The position numbers were made by a program, and so were the translations under genes. From positions 1-6,677 of the forward strand of contig CAMBTF010000100.1 in assembly GCA_945870545.1 (NCBI GenBank): a stretch of DNA of 6,677 nt. Reading direction: 5' to 3'. Origin of the DNA: Akkermansia muciniphila (GTDB lineage: Bacteria > Verrucomicrobiota > Verrucomicrobiia > Verrucomicrobiales > Akkermansiaceae). Below the pieces are notes generated by a model. That model was not told where the DNA came from and searched no databases. It saw nothing but the letters and a program-made list of their open reading frames with translations. Positions within the stretch are counted from its first letter, which is position 1. Each line of letters begins with the position of its first letter. Shown one piece after another: positions 1 to 6,334 of the stretch.

Positions 1-1766
1 ACAGCGAAGGGCAGCCGCGTGACCACCACGTTCGAGAGCGCCTCGCCGGGCACATCCACGCCCGTCCAGAAGCTGTCCGTCCCGAAAAGCACGCTGTCGA
101 GATCCTCACGGAAATCCTCCAGCATCTTGTGCCGCGGCATCCCCTCGCCTTGTATGATCATCCGCCAGCCTTTGTTCTTGAAATACTTTTCACAGCGCTG
201 CGCCGCGTCGCGCATCGTCCGGTAGCTGGTGAAAAGCACGAAGGCCCGGCCGTCGCTTTCCGTCACTGCATCCATGATCCCCTTCGCCAGCAGCTCGTCA
301 TATTTCGGCGCATTCGGCTCCGGCACCGACTTGTAGATGCGGATCTTCATCTGCCGTTTGTAATCGAAGGGGCTGCCCACGCTCAGCGCCCGCGCCGATT
401 CCGCACCGACACGCTTGCGAAAATATCCGAGCTCCGGATCGCCCACACCGAGGGTCGCGCTGGTCATCACCATCGCTTTTTTTCCGGAAAACAGCAGCGG
501 GCGCAGGCGGTCGGCCACGTTGATCGGCGCGCCGTGGCAACTGAAACTCGTCTCCTCACGCCCACTCCGCTCCACCCAATACACGCAGCCCTCGTCCTTC
601 TGATCCAGGAACTCAGCGACTGCGCCATGCGTCTCGCGCAGCTTGCGGGCGGCGTCCATCAGCTCGTTTTTCGAGGATTCGTTCTCCGTGTCCTCCGCCA
701 GTTCTGAAAGCTCCTCCCACAGCTCGCGCAACGGAGCGGCGAGGTGGTTCTGAACCAACTCCGGACGCCTCACGCGGAATTCCTTCGACCACTCGCCGAA
801 CTTCGCGGCGTTCCCGACATCGCCGAAAAATTGCTCCACTGCCACCAGCCCGCGCTCCACCGCCAGCATCGGCGCGGCCTTGCGGTAGGCTTTCAGCAAG
901 CCCTTACGAGTCCGCGGATTGTAAAGCCGCTGGAGATCAAAGCGCAGCCCCGCCTGAGAGATCCGCAGTCCGAGCTGAACCGCCGCCACCTGCTCCACAG
1001 TGTGCGCCTCGTCCATCACCGCGAAGTCGTTGGGAAAAAGGAAGCCGGCCATCTTTTCCGCCTCCGGCACATCCTCCTCCAGCTCGCCGGTGTTGAGCAG
1101 CGCAAAGAACAGGGTGTGGTTCACCACCACCAGCTTCGCATCTGCCGCCGCTTTCCGCGCCTCCTGGAAAAAGCAATTCCCCTTCGGCCCGCAATACCGC
1201 TGCGTGCAGGAATGCGCCTCGCTGCAAACCTGGAGCCAGACCTTGTTCGTCGGCTGGAAAGGCATCCCGCTCAGCGTGCCGTCGCGCGTGCTTTCCGCCC
1301 ACGTCCGGATGCGGCCCAGCTCCTCGCTCTCGGTGGTCGTAAAGAGATCCGCCGCCTGCTCCCACGCCCGCCTCAGCCGCGCGGGGCATAGGTAATTCTG
1401 CCGTCCTTTCAAAAGCACCGCCGGCAATTCCTCGCCCAGAATTTTCCGCACGATGGGGATGTCCTTCCTGACAAGCTGCTCCTGCAAGTTGATCGTATGC
1501 GTCGAGATCACACCCTTACGCCCCGTCTCCAGCGCGAATTTGGCGGCCGGCACCAGATACGCCAGCGACTTCCCCACCCCCGTCCCCGCCTCCGCCACCA
1601 GTGGGCTACCCGACGCGAAACTCTCGGCCACCGCCACCGCCAAAACCTCCTGTTCCTTGCGGTATTCGAAATCCTTGGAAACCGAAAGCGGCCCCTTCGC
1701 GGAAAAGATCTCGCGGACTCTTTCCGCCAGAGCCACACCCCCGCCATTTTCAGAAACCGAAATCAT
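1..1766 (-). CDS. dinG: DinG-family ATP-dependent DNA helicase (XPD-like, 4Fe-4S), 3' end cut off by window edge
   Basis: Reading the minus strand from the ATG at 1766 gives 588 open codons to the left edge. It is a superfamily 2, XPD/DinG-type 5'-3' helicase, expected to act in the cytoplasm on forked DNA, D-loops or R-loops. Visible motifs: Walker A AEAGTGVGKS (58-67), motif Ia STHTINLQEQL (88-98), DEAH box MDEAH (251-255), motif III MTSATL (434-439), LFTSYRTM (511-518), motif V FGTDSFWTGVDVPG (561-574) and the start of motif VI, TRLPF (583-587). C127, C187, C192 and C198 fit an iron-sulphur cluster; the last three have the x4 and x5 spacing of E. coli DinG. C181 is an extra cysteine. An in-frame TGA at 1779-1781 makes 1766 the first possible ATG; no clear Shine-Dalgarno precedes it. 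E. coli DinG is about 716 residues, so the missing tail should hold the rest of motif VI. YoaA-like paralogues share these motifs, so the exact symbol is less certain than the family. Confidence 0.93.
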   Translation of the reverse strand, partial: MISVSENGGGVALAERVREIFSAKGPLSVSKDFEYRKEQEVLAVAVAESFASGSPLVAEAGTGVGKSLAYLVPAAKFALETGRKGVISTHTINLQEQLVRKDIPIVRKILGEELPAVLLKGRQNYLCPARLRRAWEQAADLFTTTESEELGRIRTWAESTRDGTLSGMPFQPTNKVWLQVCSEAHSCTQRYCGPKGNCFFQEARKAAADAKLVVVNHTLFFALLNTGELEEDVPEAEKMAGFLFPNDFAVMDEAHTVEQVAAVQLGLRISQAGLRFDLQRLYNPRTRKGLLKAYRKAAPMLAVERGLVAVEQFFGDVGNAAKFGEWSKEFRVRRPELVQNHLAAPLRELWEELSELAEDTENESSKNELMDAARKLRETHGAVAEFLDQKDEGCVYWVERSGREETSFSCHGAPINVADRLRPLLFSGKKAMVMTSATLGVGDPELGYFRKRVGAESARALSVGSPFDYKRQMKIRIYKSVPEPNAPKYDELLAKGIMDAVTESDGRAFVLFTSYRTMRDAAQRCEKYFKNKGWRMIIQGEGMPRHKMLEDFREDLDSVLFGTDSFWTGVDVPGEALSNVVVTRLPFA

Positions 1767-1855
1767 CCGCGCGAAGCATCACCATTCCACGAGCCCGGCG
1801 CAAGGACAGCATCGGGGGAATCCGTATCGAGCCGGTCGTATGGTTTTTGTCTGCC

Positions 1856-2254
1856 CTAGCCCAACTCTTCCTCTATGAAATCCATCACTAGGTCGATGAG
1901 TTCGTCCATGGCGGCGGGGAGTTCTTCCTCAATGGTGGCGAGGTAATCGGATTCCGTCTCGCTGTAGTCGCTGCGATCCTCGCTGCGGGTGCCGCACCAA
2001 CGGCTGGCGTTGAGGGGATCGACCAGGGCGGTGGCGCCGATGAGGTCGAAGGATTTGATGATGCGCTGGTGATTGACTCCGCTTTGCCAGAACTCGTGCA
2101 AGCCGTCCTCGCCTTCCAGCAGCGGAACGGTCTCATAAACATCCATCAGGGCGCGTTCCTCGCGGGTGAGGGCGCGCTGGGTGGATTCACTCTCAAGCCG
2201 GTCAATGAGAACCTCGACTTCATCCGGCCATTCAATGGGATCTTGGGAAAACAT
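1856..2254 (-). CDS. Small acidic protein resembling DUF4375/DMP19
   Basis: A 132-residue soluble protein with no signal peptide or membrane segment. Residues 47-85 (LEGEDGLHEFWQSG, then SFDLIGATALVDPLNAS) resemble the core of the DUF4375/DMP19 family, where an E-x-N-G-G-F-x-Q-F-type segment is followed by a helix carrying an L-I-G-A motif. Some members of that family are DNA mimics, but no function can be assigned here. The C-terminal 40 residues are strongly acidic (EEELPAAMDELIDLVMDFIEEELG region, starting near 109) and probably helical. I chose the ATG at 2254; an in-frame TTG at 2284 would add ten residues, and neither start has a Shine-Dalgarno. It ends with TAG 89 bases before the helicase start, on the same strand, and begins 148 bases after the ybeY stop, so it may have its own promoter in that gap. 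The gene itself looks real from its length, context and coherent protein; the family call is by eye. Confidence 0.75.
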   Translation of the reverse strand: MFSQDPIEWPDEVEVLIDRLESESTQRALTREERALMDVYETVPLLEGEDGLHEFWQSGVNHQRIIKSFDLIGATALVDPLNASRWCGTRSEDRSDYSETESDYLATIEEELPAAMDELIDLVMDFIEEELG

Positions 2255-2311
2255 GGGGCGCGGGTCTAGATGCTCAGAGCGCAAGTTGCAAAGCGGAATC
2301 GGAGGAAGATA

Positions 2312-2336
2312 AGTGCCGTGTGCAGTGAGGCACTGC
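2312..2336 (-). promoter_or_regulatory. Two overlapping, mutually exclusive hairpins in the leader of the small acidic protein gene
   Basis: The six-base arms AGTGCC (2312-2317) and GGCACT (2329-2334) are perfect inverted repeats with an 11-base loop. Within them GCAGTG (2322-2327) and CACTGC (2331-2336) form a second perfect six-pair hairpin with a three-base loop. The two share bases 2331-2334, so only one can form at a time. They lie 58 bases upstream of the ATG at 2254, in the gap after ybeY, next to an A/T-rich stretch (2354-2382). This could be an attenuator-like leader or a protein-binding site; no T run follows the structure on the minus strand. Confidence 0.35.
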
Positions 2337-2375
2337 CTATCCCCAACCCAGGCAATTTTTTTGGGAAATTTTCCG

Positions 2376-2401
2376 AAAAAATGTGCGCAACAACGGCGTC
2401 A
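2376..2401 (-). terminator. Weak terminator-like hairpin after ybeY
   Basis: Directly after the ybeY stop the minus strand can fold TGACGC (2401-2396) against GCGCA (2388-2384) with one bulged A and a seven-base loop, followed closely by six T residues (2381-2376). The placement right after a stop codon and the T run favour a terminator for the 7TM-HD/ybeY unit, but the stem is only five pairs, so the call is tentative. Confidence 0.3.
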
Positions 2402-2402
2402 G

Positions 2403-2870
2403 TTAACTGAGCTTTCCAGCGAGTCCGCCCTGCCAGAGCTTATCGACGATTTCCTCCTGCGCGGCCTCCATCAGCTTGGCCTCATCCTCCTCACTATCCT
2501 CATGGCCGGCGAGATGGAGCAGCCCATGGACAAGATAGCGTAAAATTTCTCGCCCCAGAGGCTCCCCATATTCCTCTGCTTGCCGCATGGCCACTTCCGC
2601 ACCAATAACGATTTCACCGTGATGAAAGGTAATCACATCGGTAGCTCCGGGGAGCTCCATGAAATCCATGTGCACCCGGGCACTCGTCTCATCATCCACC
2701 AACGCCACCTCCAGAGTGGCCAGGTGAGAGAGAGAGTTTTCCTCGGTAACGGCGAAGCCAGCGGCCATACGCGCTGCACTCTCACCGATATCCTCCAGCG
2801 CGGTGAGCCAAGCTACGGGAATATCGACTGCGTCCTGATGGTTTCCGATGATGATTTCCAGAGAGGACAT
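2403..2870 (-). CDS. ybeY: YbeY endoribonuclease, rRNA maturation factor
   Basis: A 155-residue protein of the YbeY/UPF0054 family, a metal-dependent single-strand endoribonuclease that helps mature 16S rRNA 3' ends and takes part in 70S quality control in the cytoplasm. Visible signatures: LEVALVDDE (53-61), GATDVITFHHGEIVIGAEVA (75-94), matching the TDVLSF...GDI.I region, and the metal site RYLVHGLLHLAGHED (111-125). In the classic H-G-x-L-H-L-x-G-x-D-H motif the ligands are three histidines; here H115 and H119 are kept, but the third position (125) is Asp, with an unusual His at 123. The arginine usually found six residues before TDV is Met71. Bacteroidota YbeY proteins show similar changes, so this is probably an active subfamily rather than a decayed gene. 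The ATG at 2870 lies 10 bases after the stop of the 7TM-HD gene; the spacer has no Shine-Dalgarno, suggesting translational coupling. The length is normal for the family. Confidence 0.95.
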   Translation of the reverse strand: MSSLEIIIGNHQDAVDIPVAWLTALEDIGESAARMAAGFAVTEENSLSHLATLEVALVDDETSARVHMDFMELPGATDVITFHHGEIVIGAEVAMRQAEEYGEPLGREILRYLVHGLLHLAGHEDSEEDEAKLMEAAQEEIVDKLWQGGLAGKLS

Positions 2871-2880
2871 GAGGTGGGTC

Positions 2881-4539
2881 TTAGTTACTTCTTTCTACCG
2901 ATGTGGAAAAACGGCCGTCCGCCTGCGGATCTCCATCCGGGTTTGAACCTCGGCGCGTCGCGTTGCTCTTTTCATCGGGCTTCGGGAAATCGATGCGGCT
3001 GTGCATCATGCTGTGGAGCGTTTTTGAGAAACTCTCCTTGATCAATGCGAGCTCACCCAGTGTGAGTGGACAAACGTCCAGTTGGCCGTCGTTGATTTTG
3101 GCGCGGATCAATTCATCTACAAGTGCGCGGATCTTCGCGGGCGTCGGCTTGCGCAGTGTCCTCGACGCACTCTCGATCGTATCCGCCAGGCAGATGATTC
3201 CGCTCTCACGCGTACTGGGGCGGGAACCCTGATAGCGGAAATTCTTTTCCTCCACCTTGGGCAGGTCTTCCACATTCTCGAGGCGGCGCTCCACCTTCTC
3301 CATATCCTCCTTTTTCCGCTCCTGCGCCTTGCGGTAGAAAAAATACACGAGCGAATCCCCGTGGTGTTCCTGGATCACCTGAATGATACGCGGGTTGAGC
3401 TTGTGCTTCACCGCCAGGTCGACCCCATCTTTCACGTGCGCGATGATGATCAGCGCACTCATCGTCGGGGTCAGGGCGTCATGCGGATTTTCCCTGTCTT
3501 CATGTTGGTTCTCGATGAAGTATCCCGGCTTTTTCAACTTCCCTACATCGTGGAAATAGGAGCAGACCCGGCACATCGGGGCGTTCGCGCCGATCGATTC
3601 CGCGGCGGCTTCAGACAGTGCGGCTACCACCAGGCTGTGATGGAAAGTGCCAGGAGCCTCAAGTTGCATCTGCTTGAGCAGCTTGTGGTTCAGGTCGCTG
3701 AGTTCCAGCCAACTGATGTCGGTGGTGAGGTTGAAGACACCTTCAAACATCGGCAGCAAGCCGCTGATGATCATCGCCGTGCCCAATGCCGTGGCGAAAG
3801 CGATACCGCTGCCCGTGGCGAGGATCTGGATGCGATTCATGGATTCATCGCCGAACACCGACATCGCATCGAGTTTCCCCAGAACCAAGGCCAATCCCAC
3901 CATCACGAATCCTACATAGATGCCCGCCCTCAAAAGCTGAACCCGCCTCCTCACCCTGTCGGTACTAAGAACCGCCGTCATCCCCGCCACAAGGCTGACG
4001 ATAAGGTAGTTCATCACATCGTTTGTGGGAACAAGCAAAGCACCGATGAGGCTGACGTAAACGGCGGAGAAACCACCTACCGTCCTGCCGAGCAGGATCC
4101 CGTGGAGCATGGGAGCGAGCGCGCAAGGGACAAAAAGGTAACGGTAAATTTCCAGAATCGTGCCCGCATCGGCGAGGTTCATCACTAGCCGGACAACGAG
4201 CAAATGACCGATCAGACCGCCGAGGACGAGCACTACCCGCGTGTTTCTCCGGCATATCCCCTGATGCCCCACATGAAACATCGCCAAGGCTGTCAGTGCG
4301 AGCGCGAAGCCATATAGCATCCCTTTGAAAGGTTCGGCCGCGAAAGTGGCACCGGGCGAAGCCTTCATCACCAGCACCGCCGATATGACCGCGAAGGCAC
4401 CATAAAGCGAAAGCCTTACCATGCGGCTTTCCTCAAGTGCCCGGAAGATCGCGTTTTCCTCATGGACTCTGCGTTTCCTTCCCAACGAAAAGCCTTTTTG
4501 AGCCAGCCGCCAGCGTCTTATGGTATCAAGAAATCCCAA
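2881..4539 (-). CDS. pgpH: 7TM-HD phosphodiesterase (PgpH/YqfF-like), probable c-di-AMP hydrolase, lacking the extracytoplasmic domain
   Basis: A 552-residue inner-membrane protein. Residues 1-40 are basic and cytoplasmic; about eight hydrophobic segments lie at roughly 43-60, 72-91, 101-120, 131-153, 155-171, 177-192, 203-221 and 240-266; a cytoplasmic HD domain follows. HD motifs: GTFHHSLVVAALSEAAAE (297-314), YFHDVGKLKKPGYFIENQ (328-345, H330-D331), NPHDALTPTMSALIIIAHVKDG (from 351), EHHGD (391-395) and LADTIESASRTL (451-462, Asp453). These match the PgpH/YqfF HDIG domain, which cleaves c-di-AMP. Known PgpH proteins are about 700 residues and carry a 7TM-HDED domain of roughly 200-250 residues outside the membrane after the first helix; here that loop is only about 12 residues. 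The start is uncertain: TTG at 4539 has no Shine-Dalgarno, but the basic N-terminal segment looks like that of homologues. ATG 4422 (residue 40) is preceded by GAGG at good spacing and would give 513 residues. ybeY follows 10 bases downstream, a linkage common in bacteria. The nucleotide specificity is inferred. Confidence 0.9.
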   Translation of the reverse strand: MGFLDTIRRWRLAQKGFSLGRKRRVHEENAIFRALEESRMVRLSLYGAFAVISAVLVMKASPGATFAAEPFKGMLYGFALALTALAMFHVGHQGICRRNTRVVLVLGGLIGHLLVVRLVMNLADAGTILEIYRYLFVPCALAPMLHGILLGRTVGGFSAVYVSLIGALLVPTNDVMNYLIVSLVAGMTAVLSTDRVRRRVQLLRAGIYVGFVMVGLALVLGKLDAMSVFGDESMNRIQILATGSGIAFATALGTAMIISGLLPMFEGVFNLTTDISWLELSDLNHKLLKQMQLEAPGTFHHSLVVAALSEAAAESIGANAPMCRVCSYFHDVGKLKKPGYFIENQHEDRENPHDALTPTMSALIIIAHVKDGVDLAVKHKLNPRIIQVIQEHHGDSLVYFFYRKAQERKKEDMEKVERRLENVEDLPKVEEKNFRYQGSRPSTRESGIICLADTIESASRTLRKPTPAKIRALVDELIRAKINDGQLDVCPLTLGELALIKESFSKTLHSMMHSRIDFPKPDEKSNATRRGSNPDGDPQADGRFSTSVERSN

Positions 4540-4558
4540 AATAAATGACTCTGTTGTT

Positions 4559-4592
4559 CTCCACCCCCGGTCAGGGACACGTCGGGATGGAG
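4559..4592 (-). promoter_or_regulatory. Leader hairpin upstream of the 7TM-HD gene
   Basis: On the minus strand CTCCATCCC (4592-4584) pairs with GGGGTGGAG (4567-4559): nine pairs with one G-T wobble and a loop of 16 bases. It ends 19 bases before the TTG start at 4539 and is not followed by a T run on either strand, so it does not look like an intrinsic terminator. It could influence translation of a start that has no Shine-Dalgarno, or be mRNA structure of no consequence. The rest of the gap 4540-4699 shows no gene I can support and no convincing promoter. Confidence 0.4.
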
Positions 4593-4699
4593 GGGGAAGC
4601 TATCCACTGCGGCCAGACTTGGCAATCCAGATTTGGTAGCCGCTCAATGCCATGAACCACGGATTTCCAGGGGTGAAAGGCACCGTCAAAAACCGCTTT

Positions 4700-6250
4700 T
4701 TATTGCAGAGACCGCTCGAAGCCCTGCGTCTGTCCCGCATCCGGCACAATCTCCAAAAGCACAGCCTTTCCATCGCTGCCCGCTCCATCGAATTCATCCG
4801 TGCGCGTCGCCCGGAGATGATCCATGCCCCATGCCTTCGCGAGCGCCGCAAAATCGACCGGGCTTTCCGCCGCCATCCAGTCCTTCGCTTTCCTAGACAT
4901 ATTGGCAAGCCTCGGGACGCGGTCGAAGATACGCCCCCCGCCATTGTTGATCACGGCCATCACACGGCCTTTGGTTTCCACCTGAGCCAGCATTTTCAGA
5001 CCGGCGAAATCGTAGAGGGCGGTGAGGTCTCCGAAAATCCCCCACGCATCCTCCTCGTGCGCGCTAGCGCCAAGCCATGAACTGATCTGGCCGTCGATGC
5101 CGTTCGCGCCGCGGTTTGCGCGCACAAGGAGCACGGGCCTTTCCCACTGGGCGTTGGCATTCCACTCGCGGATCGGCAGGCTGTTGCCCAAATAAACCCC
5201 GCCTGCCACCGCGGCATAAACGGAAAGCGTCCGCATCCAACCCTGCTCGCTATCGGGAAACGCAGCGAGCGCTTCCTCGATCCGCTGCGCCCGCGCCTTC
5301 GCTCCCTCGAGGAGATCCGCTACATCGCCGATTTTTTCCACATCACCGAGGGCGGGCAAAATCCTATCCAGCGCACCCCGGCTCACCTCCGCCGCGCGTC
5401 CAAGCCCACGCAGTCCGTTGCGGCAGACCGACCACACGGAAACGTCAGGCAGGTTCTCCAGATCCCGCCAGAACCTCCCGCTCGGCACGCCGCCCAGCCG
5501 CAGCACCTTCGAAGGCGGACGGTTTTTCAACGCTCCATCCTCTCCCCTCACCGCGAGATTCCGAAGTGCTTCGCGAAGTCCGCTCGTCGCCTCCACCACC
5601 ACTGGCGCGGCGAGATCCCGGCAGAAATGAAACACCTCCTCGCGCTCCGCCTCCTCCAACTCGCCAACCAACACCACCAAGCCGTGCCTCGTCCTTTCAC
5701 GCAGCCAGCGGGCCAAGCCGCCGACATTCGGCCTGCCGAAATTTACGGAAAACTCGCCGATATCAAGCCCCCCGAAGTCCGCCTCGCCGATCGTGAAATG
5801 CTCATCCAGCGCCACGTTCCGATGAAGCGGGGCTTTCCCTTCCCACGTAGCCAAATCCTCTGACACATATCCCGAGAAAATCCCCGCCTGCACAATCGCC
5901 TGCGGCGCACCGCTGTCAGCGAACTCCGCCGGCCTGTCCGCGGTGATCAGCACCAGCGGCCTTGCCTGATAAAACGCTTCCACCACAGCAGGCAAAAGCT
6001 CCGCCACCGCCGTGCCACTCGTCACCACCACCGCGCAGGGTTTCCCCGTCGCCATCGTCCGGCCGAGTGCGAAAAATCCCGCCGCACGTTCTTCGAAATG
6101 GCTCCAGACCTTCACCTTCCCCGCGTCCTCCATGCGAGAAAGCACCTCCAGCAAAACCGCGTTTCGCGCCCCGCCGCAGACCACGAATTCCCCCACCCCG
6201 GCCTTCACCGCATCCGTCAACACCCCGACCGCCGTCTCCCATGAATTCAC
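4700..6250 (-). CDS. menD: MenD, 2-succinyl-5-enolpyruvyl-6-hydroxy-3-cyclohexene-1-carboxylate synthase
   Basis: A 516-residue thiamine-diphosphate enzyme that joins isochorismate and 2-oxoglutarate with loss of CO2, making SEPHCHC in the classical menaquinone pathway in the cytoplasm. N-terminal pyrimidine-binding domain: SHFEERAAGFFALG (50-63), with E54 matching the catalytic Glu of E. coli MenD; VVVTSGTAVAELLPAVVEA (74-92); LITADRPAEFADSGAPQ (101-117). C-terminal half: GNSLPIRE (355-362), NRGANGIDGQISSWLG (379-394), GDLTALYDFAGL (407-418) and NNGGGRIFD (435-443), the diphosphate/Mg region. R361 and R380 correspond to substrate-contacting arginines (R395 and R413 in E. coli). The usual CPGSRSTPL near the N-terminus reads CGGARNAVL (25-33), keeping the arginine (R29). 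The protein is slightly short against the usual 550-580 residues, but no key block is missing. Start: GTG at 6250, with AGAAGG five bases upstream and an in-frame TAG at 6260-6262. No other men gene lies in the window; the gene upstream is an unrelated transporter. Confidence 0.95.
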   Translation of the reverse strand: MNSWETAVGVLTDAVKAGVGEFVVCGGARNAVLLEVLSRMEDAGKVKVWSHFEERAAGFFALGRTMATGKPCAVVVTSGTAVAELLPAVVEAFYQARPLVLITADRPAEFADSGAPQAIVQAGIFSGYVSEDLATWEGKAPLHRNVALDEHFTIGEADFGGLDIGEFSVNFGRPNVGGLARWLRERTRHGLVVLVGELEEAEREEVFHFCRDLAAPVVVEATSGLREALRNLAVRGEDGALKNRPPSKVLRLGGVPSGRFWRDLENLPDVSVWSVCRNGLRGLGRAAEVSRGALDRILPALGDVEKIGDVADLLEGAKARAQRIEEALAAFPDSEQGWMRTLSVYAAVAGGVYLGNSLPIREWNANAQWERPVLLVRANRGANGIDGQISSWLGASAHEEDAWGIFGDLTALYDFAGLKMLAQVETKGRVMAVINNGGGRIFDRVPRLANMSRKAKDWMAAESPVDFAALAKAWGMDHLRATRTDEFDGAGSDGKAVLLEIVPDAGQTQGFERSLQ

Positions 6251-6255
6251 AACGG

Positions 6256-6261
6256 CCTTCT
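6256..6261 (-). promoter_or_regulatory. Shine-Dalgarno site that fixes the menD GTG start
   Basis: The minus strand reads AGAAGG here, five bases before the GTG at 6250. It is the clearest ribosome binding site before any gene in this window. With the in-frame TAG just upstream (6260-6262), it supports GTG rather than any internal ATG as the menD start. Confidence 0.7.
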
Positions 6262-6334
6262 AACCTTTCCCACCAAGCCCTCAACCATAAAACCGACTCA
6301 CGGCACCGGCTATGCCTCAAAAAGTCCTGATATC

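Noticed and set aside
129..1391. Plus-strand open frames at 129-707 and 744-1391.
   Set aside because: Both are antisense to the DinG-like helicase, whose motifs run without interruption through the region; their translations are low-complexity Arg/His/Leu-rich.
1767..1855. Gap before the helicase examined for a promoter or terminator.
   Set aside because: No hairpin with a T run and no convincing -35/-10 pair was seen on the minus strand.
2334..2362. Plus-strand terminator-like pattern TGCCT...AGGCA followed by ATTTTTTT.
   Set aside because: No plus-strand gene ends here, the stem is five pairs, and the stretch is more simply an A/T-rich tract in the leader of the minus-strand gene.
3082..4188. 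Long plus-strand open frame (368 codons) opposite the 7TM-HD gene.
   Set aside because: It is fully antisense to a clearly real gene, its translation is rich in His, Arg and Gln with no recognisable domain, and GC-rich genes commonly produce such shadows.
4595..4635. Possible promoter for the 7TM-HD gene on the minus strand (TTGCCA with GATAGC 15 bases downstream).
   Set aside because: The -10 match is only three of six and the spacing is short; not distinguishable from chance.
4600..4653. Minus-strand 17-codon frame MALSGYQIWIAKSGRSG in the gap after menD, with a longer in-frame extension into menD.
   Set aside because: Too short to support alone, no ribosome binding site at good spacing, and the extension overlaps menD in a shadow frame. 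Conservation in relatives would be needed to revive it.
5116..5796. Plus-strand open frame of 226 codons opposite menD.
   Set aside because: Its translation is Pro/Arg/Ser-rich without a domain, and menD motifs cover the opposite strand.
6286..6314. Possible hairpin (CATA-GCCG against CGGT-TATG with a two-base bulge) between the transporter and menD, considered as a terminator.
   Set aside because: Two four-pair stems interrupted by a bulge, one wobble pair and no trailing T run; too weak to call.
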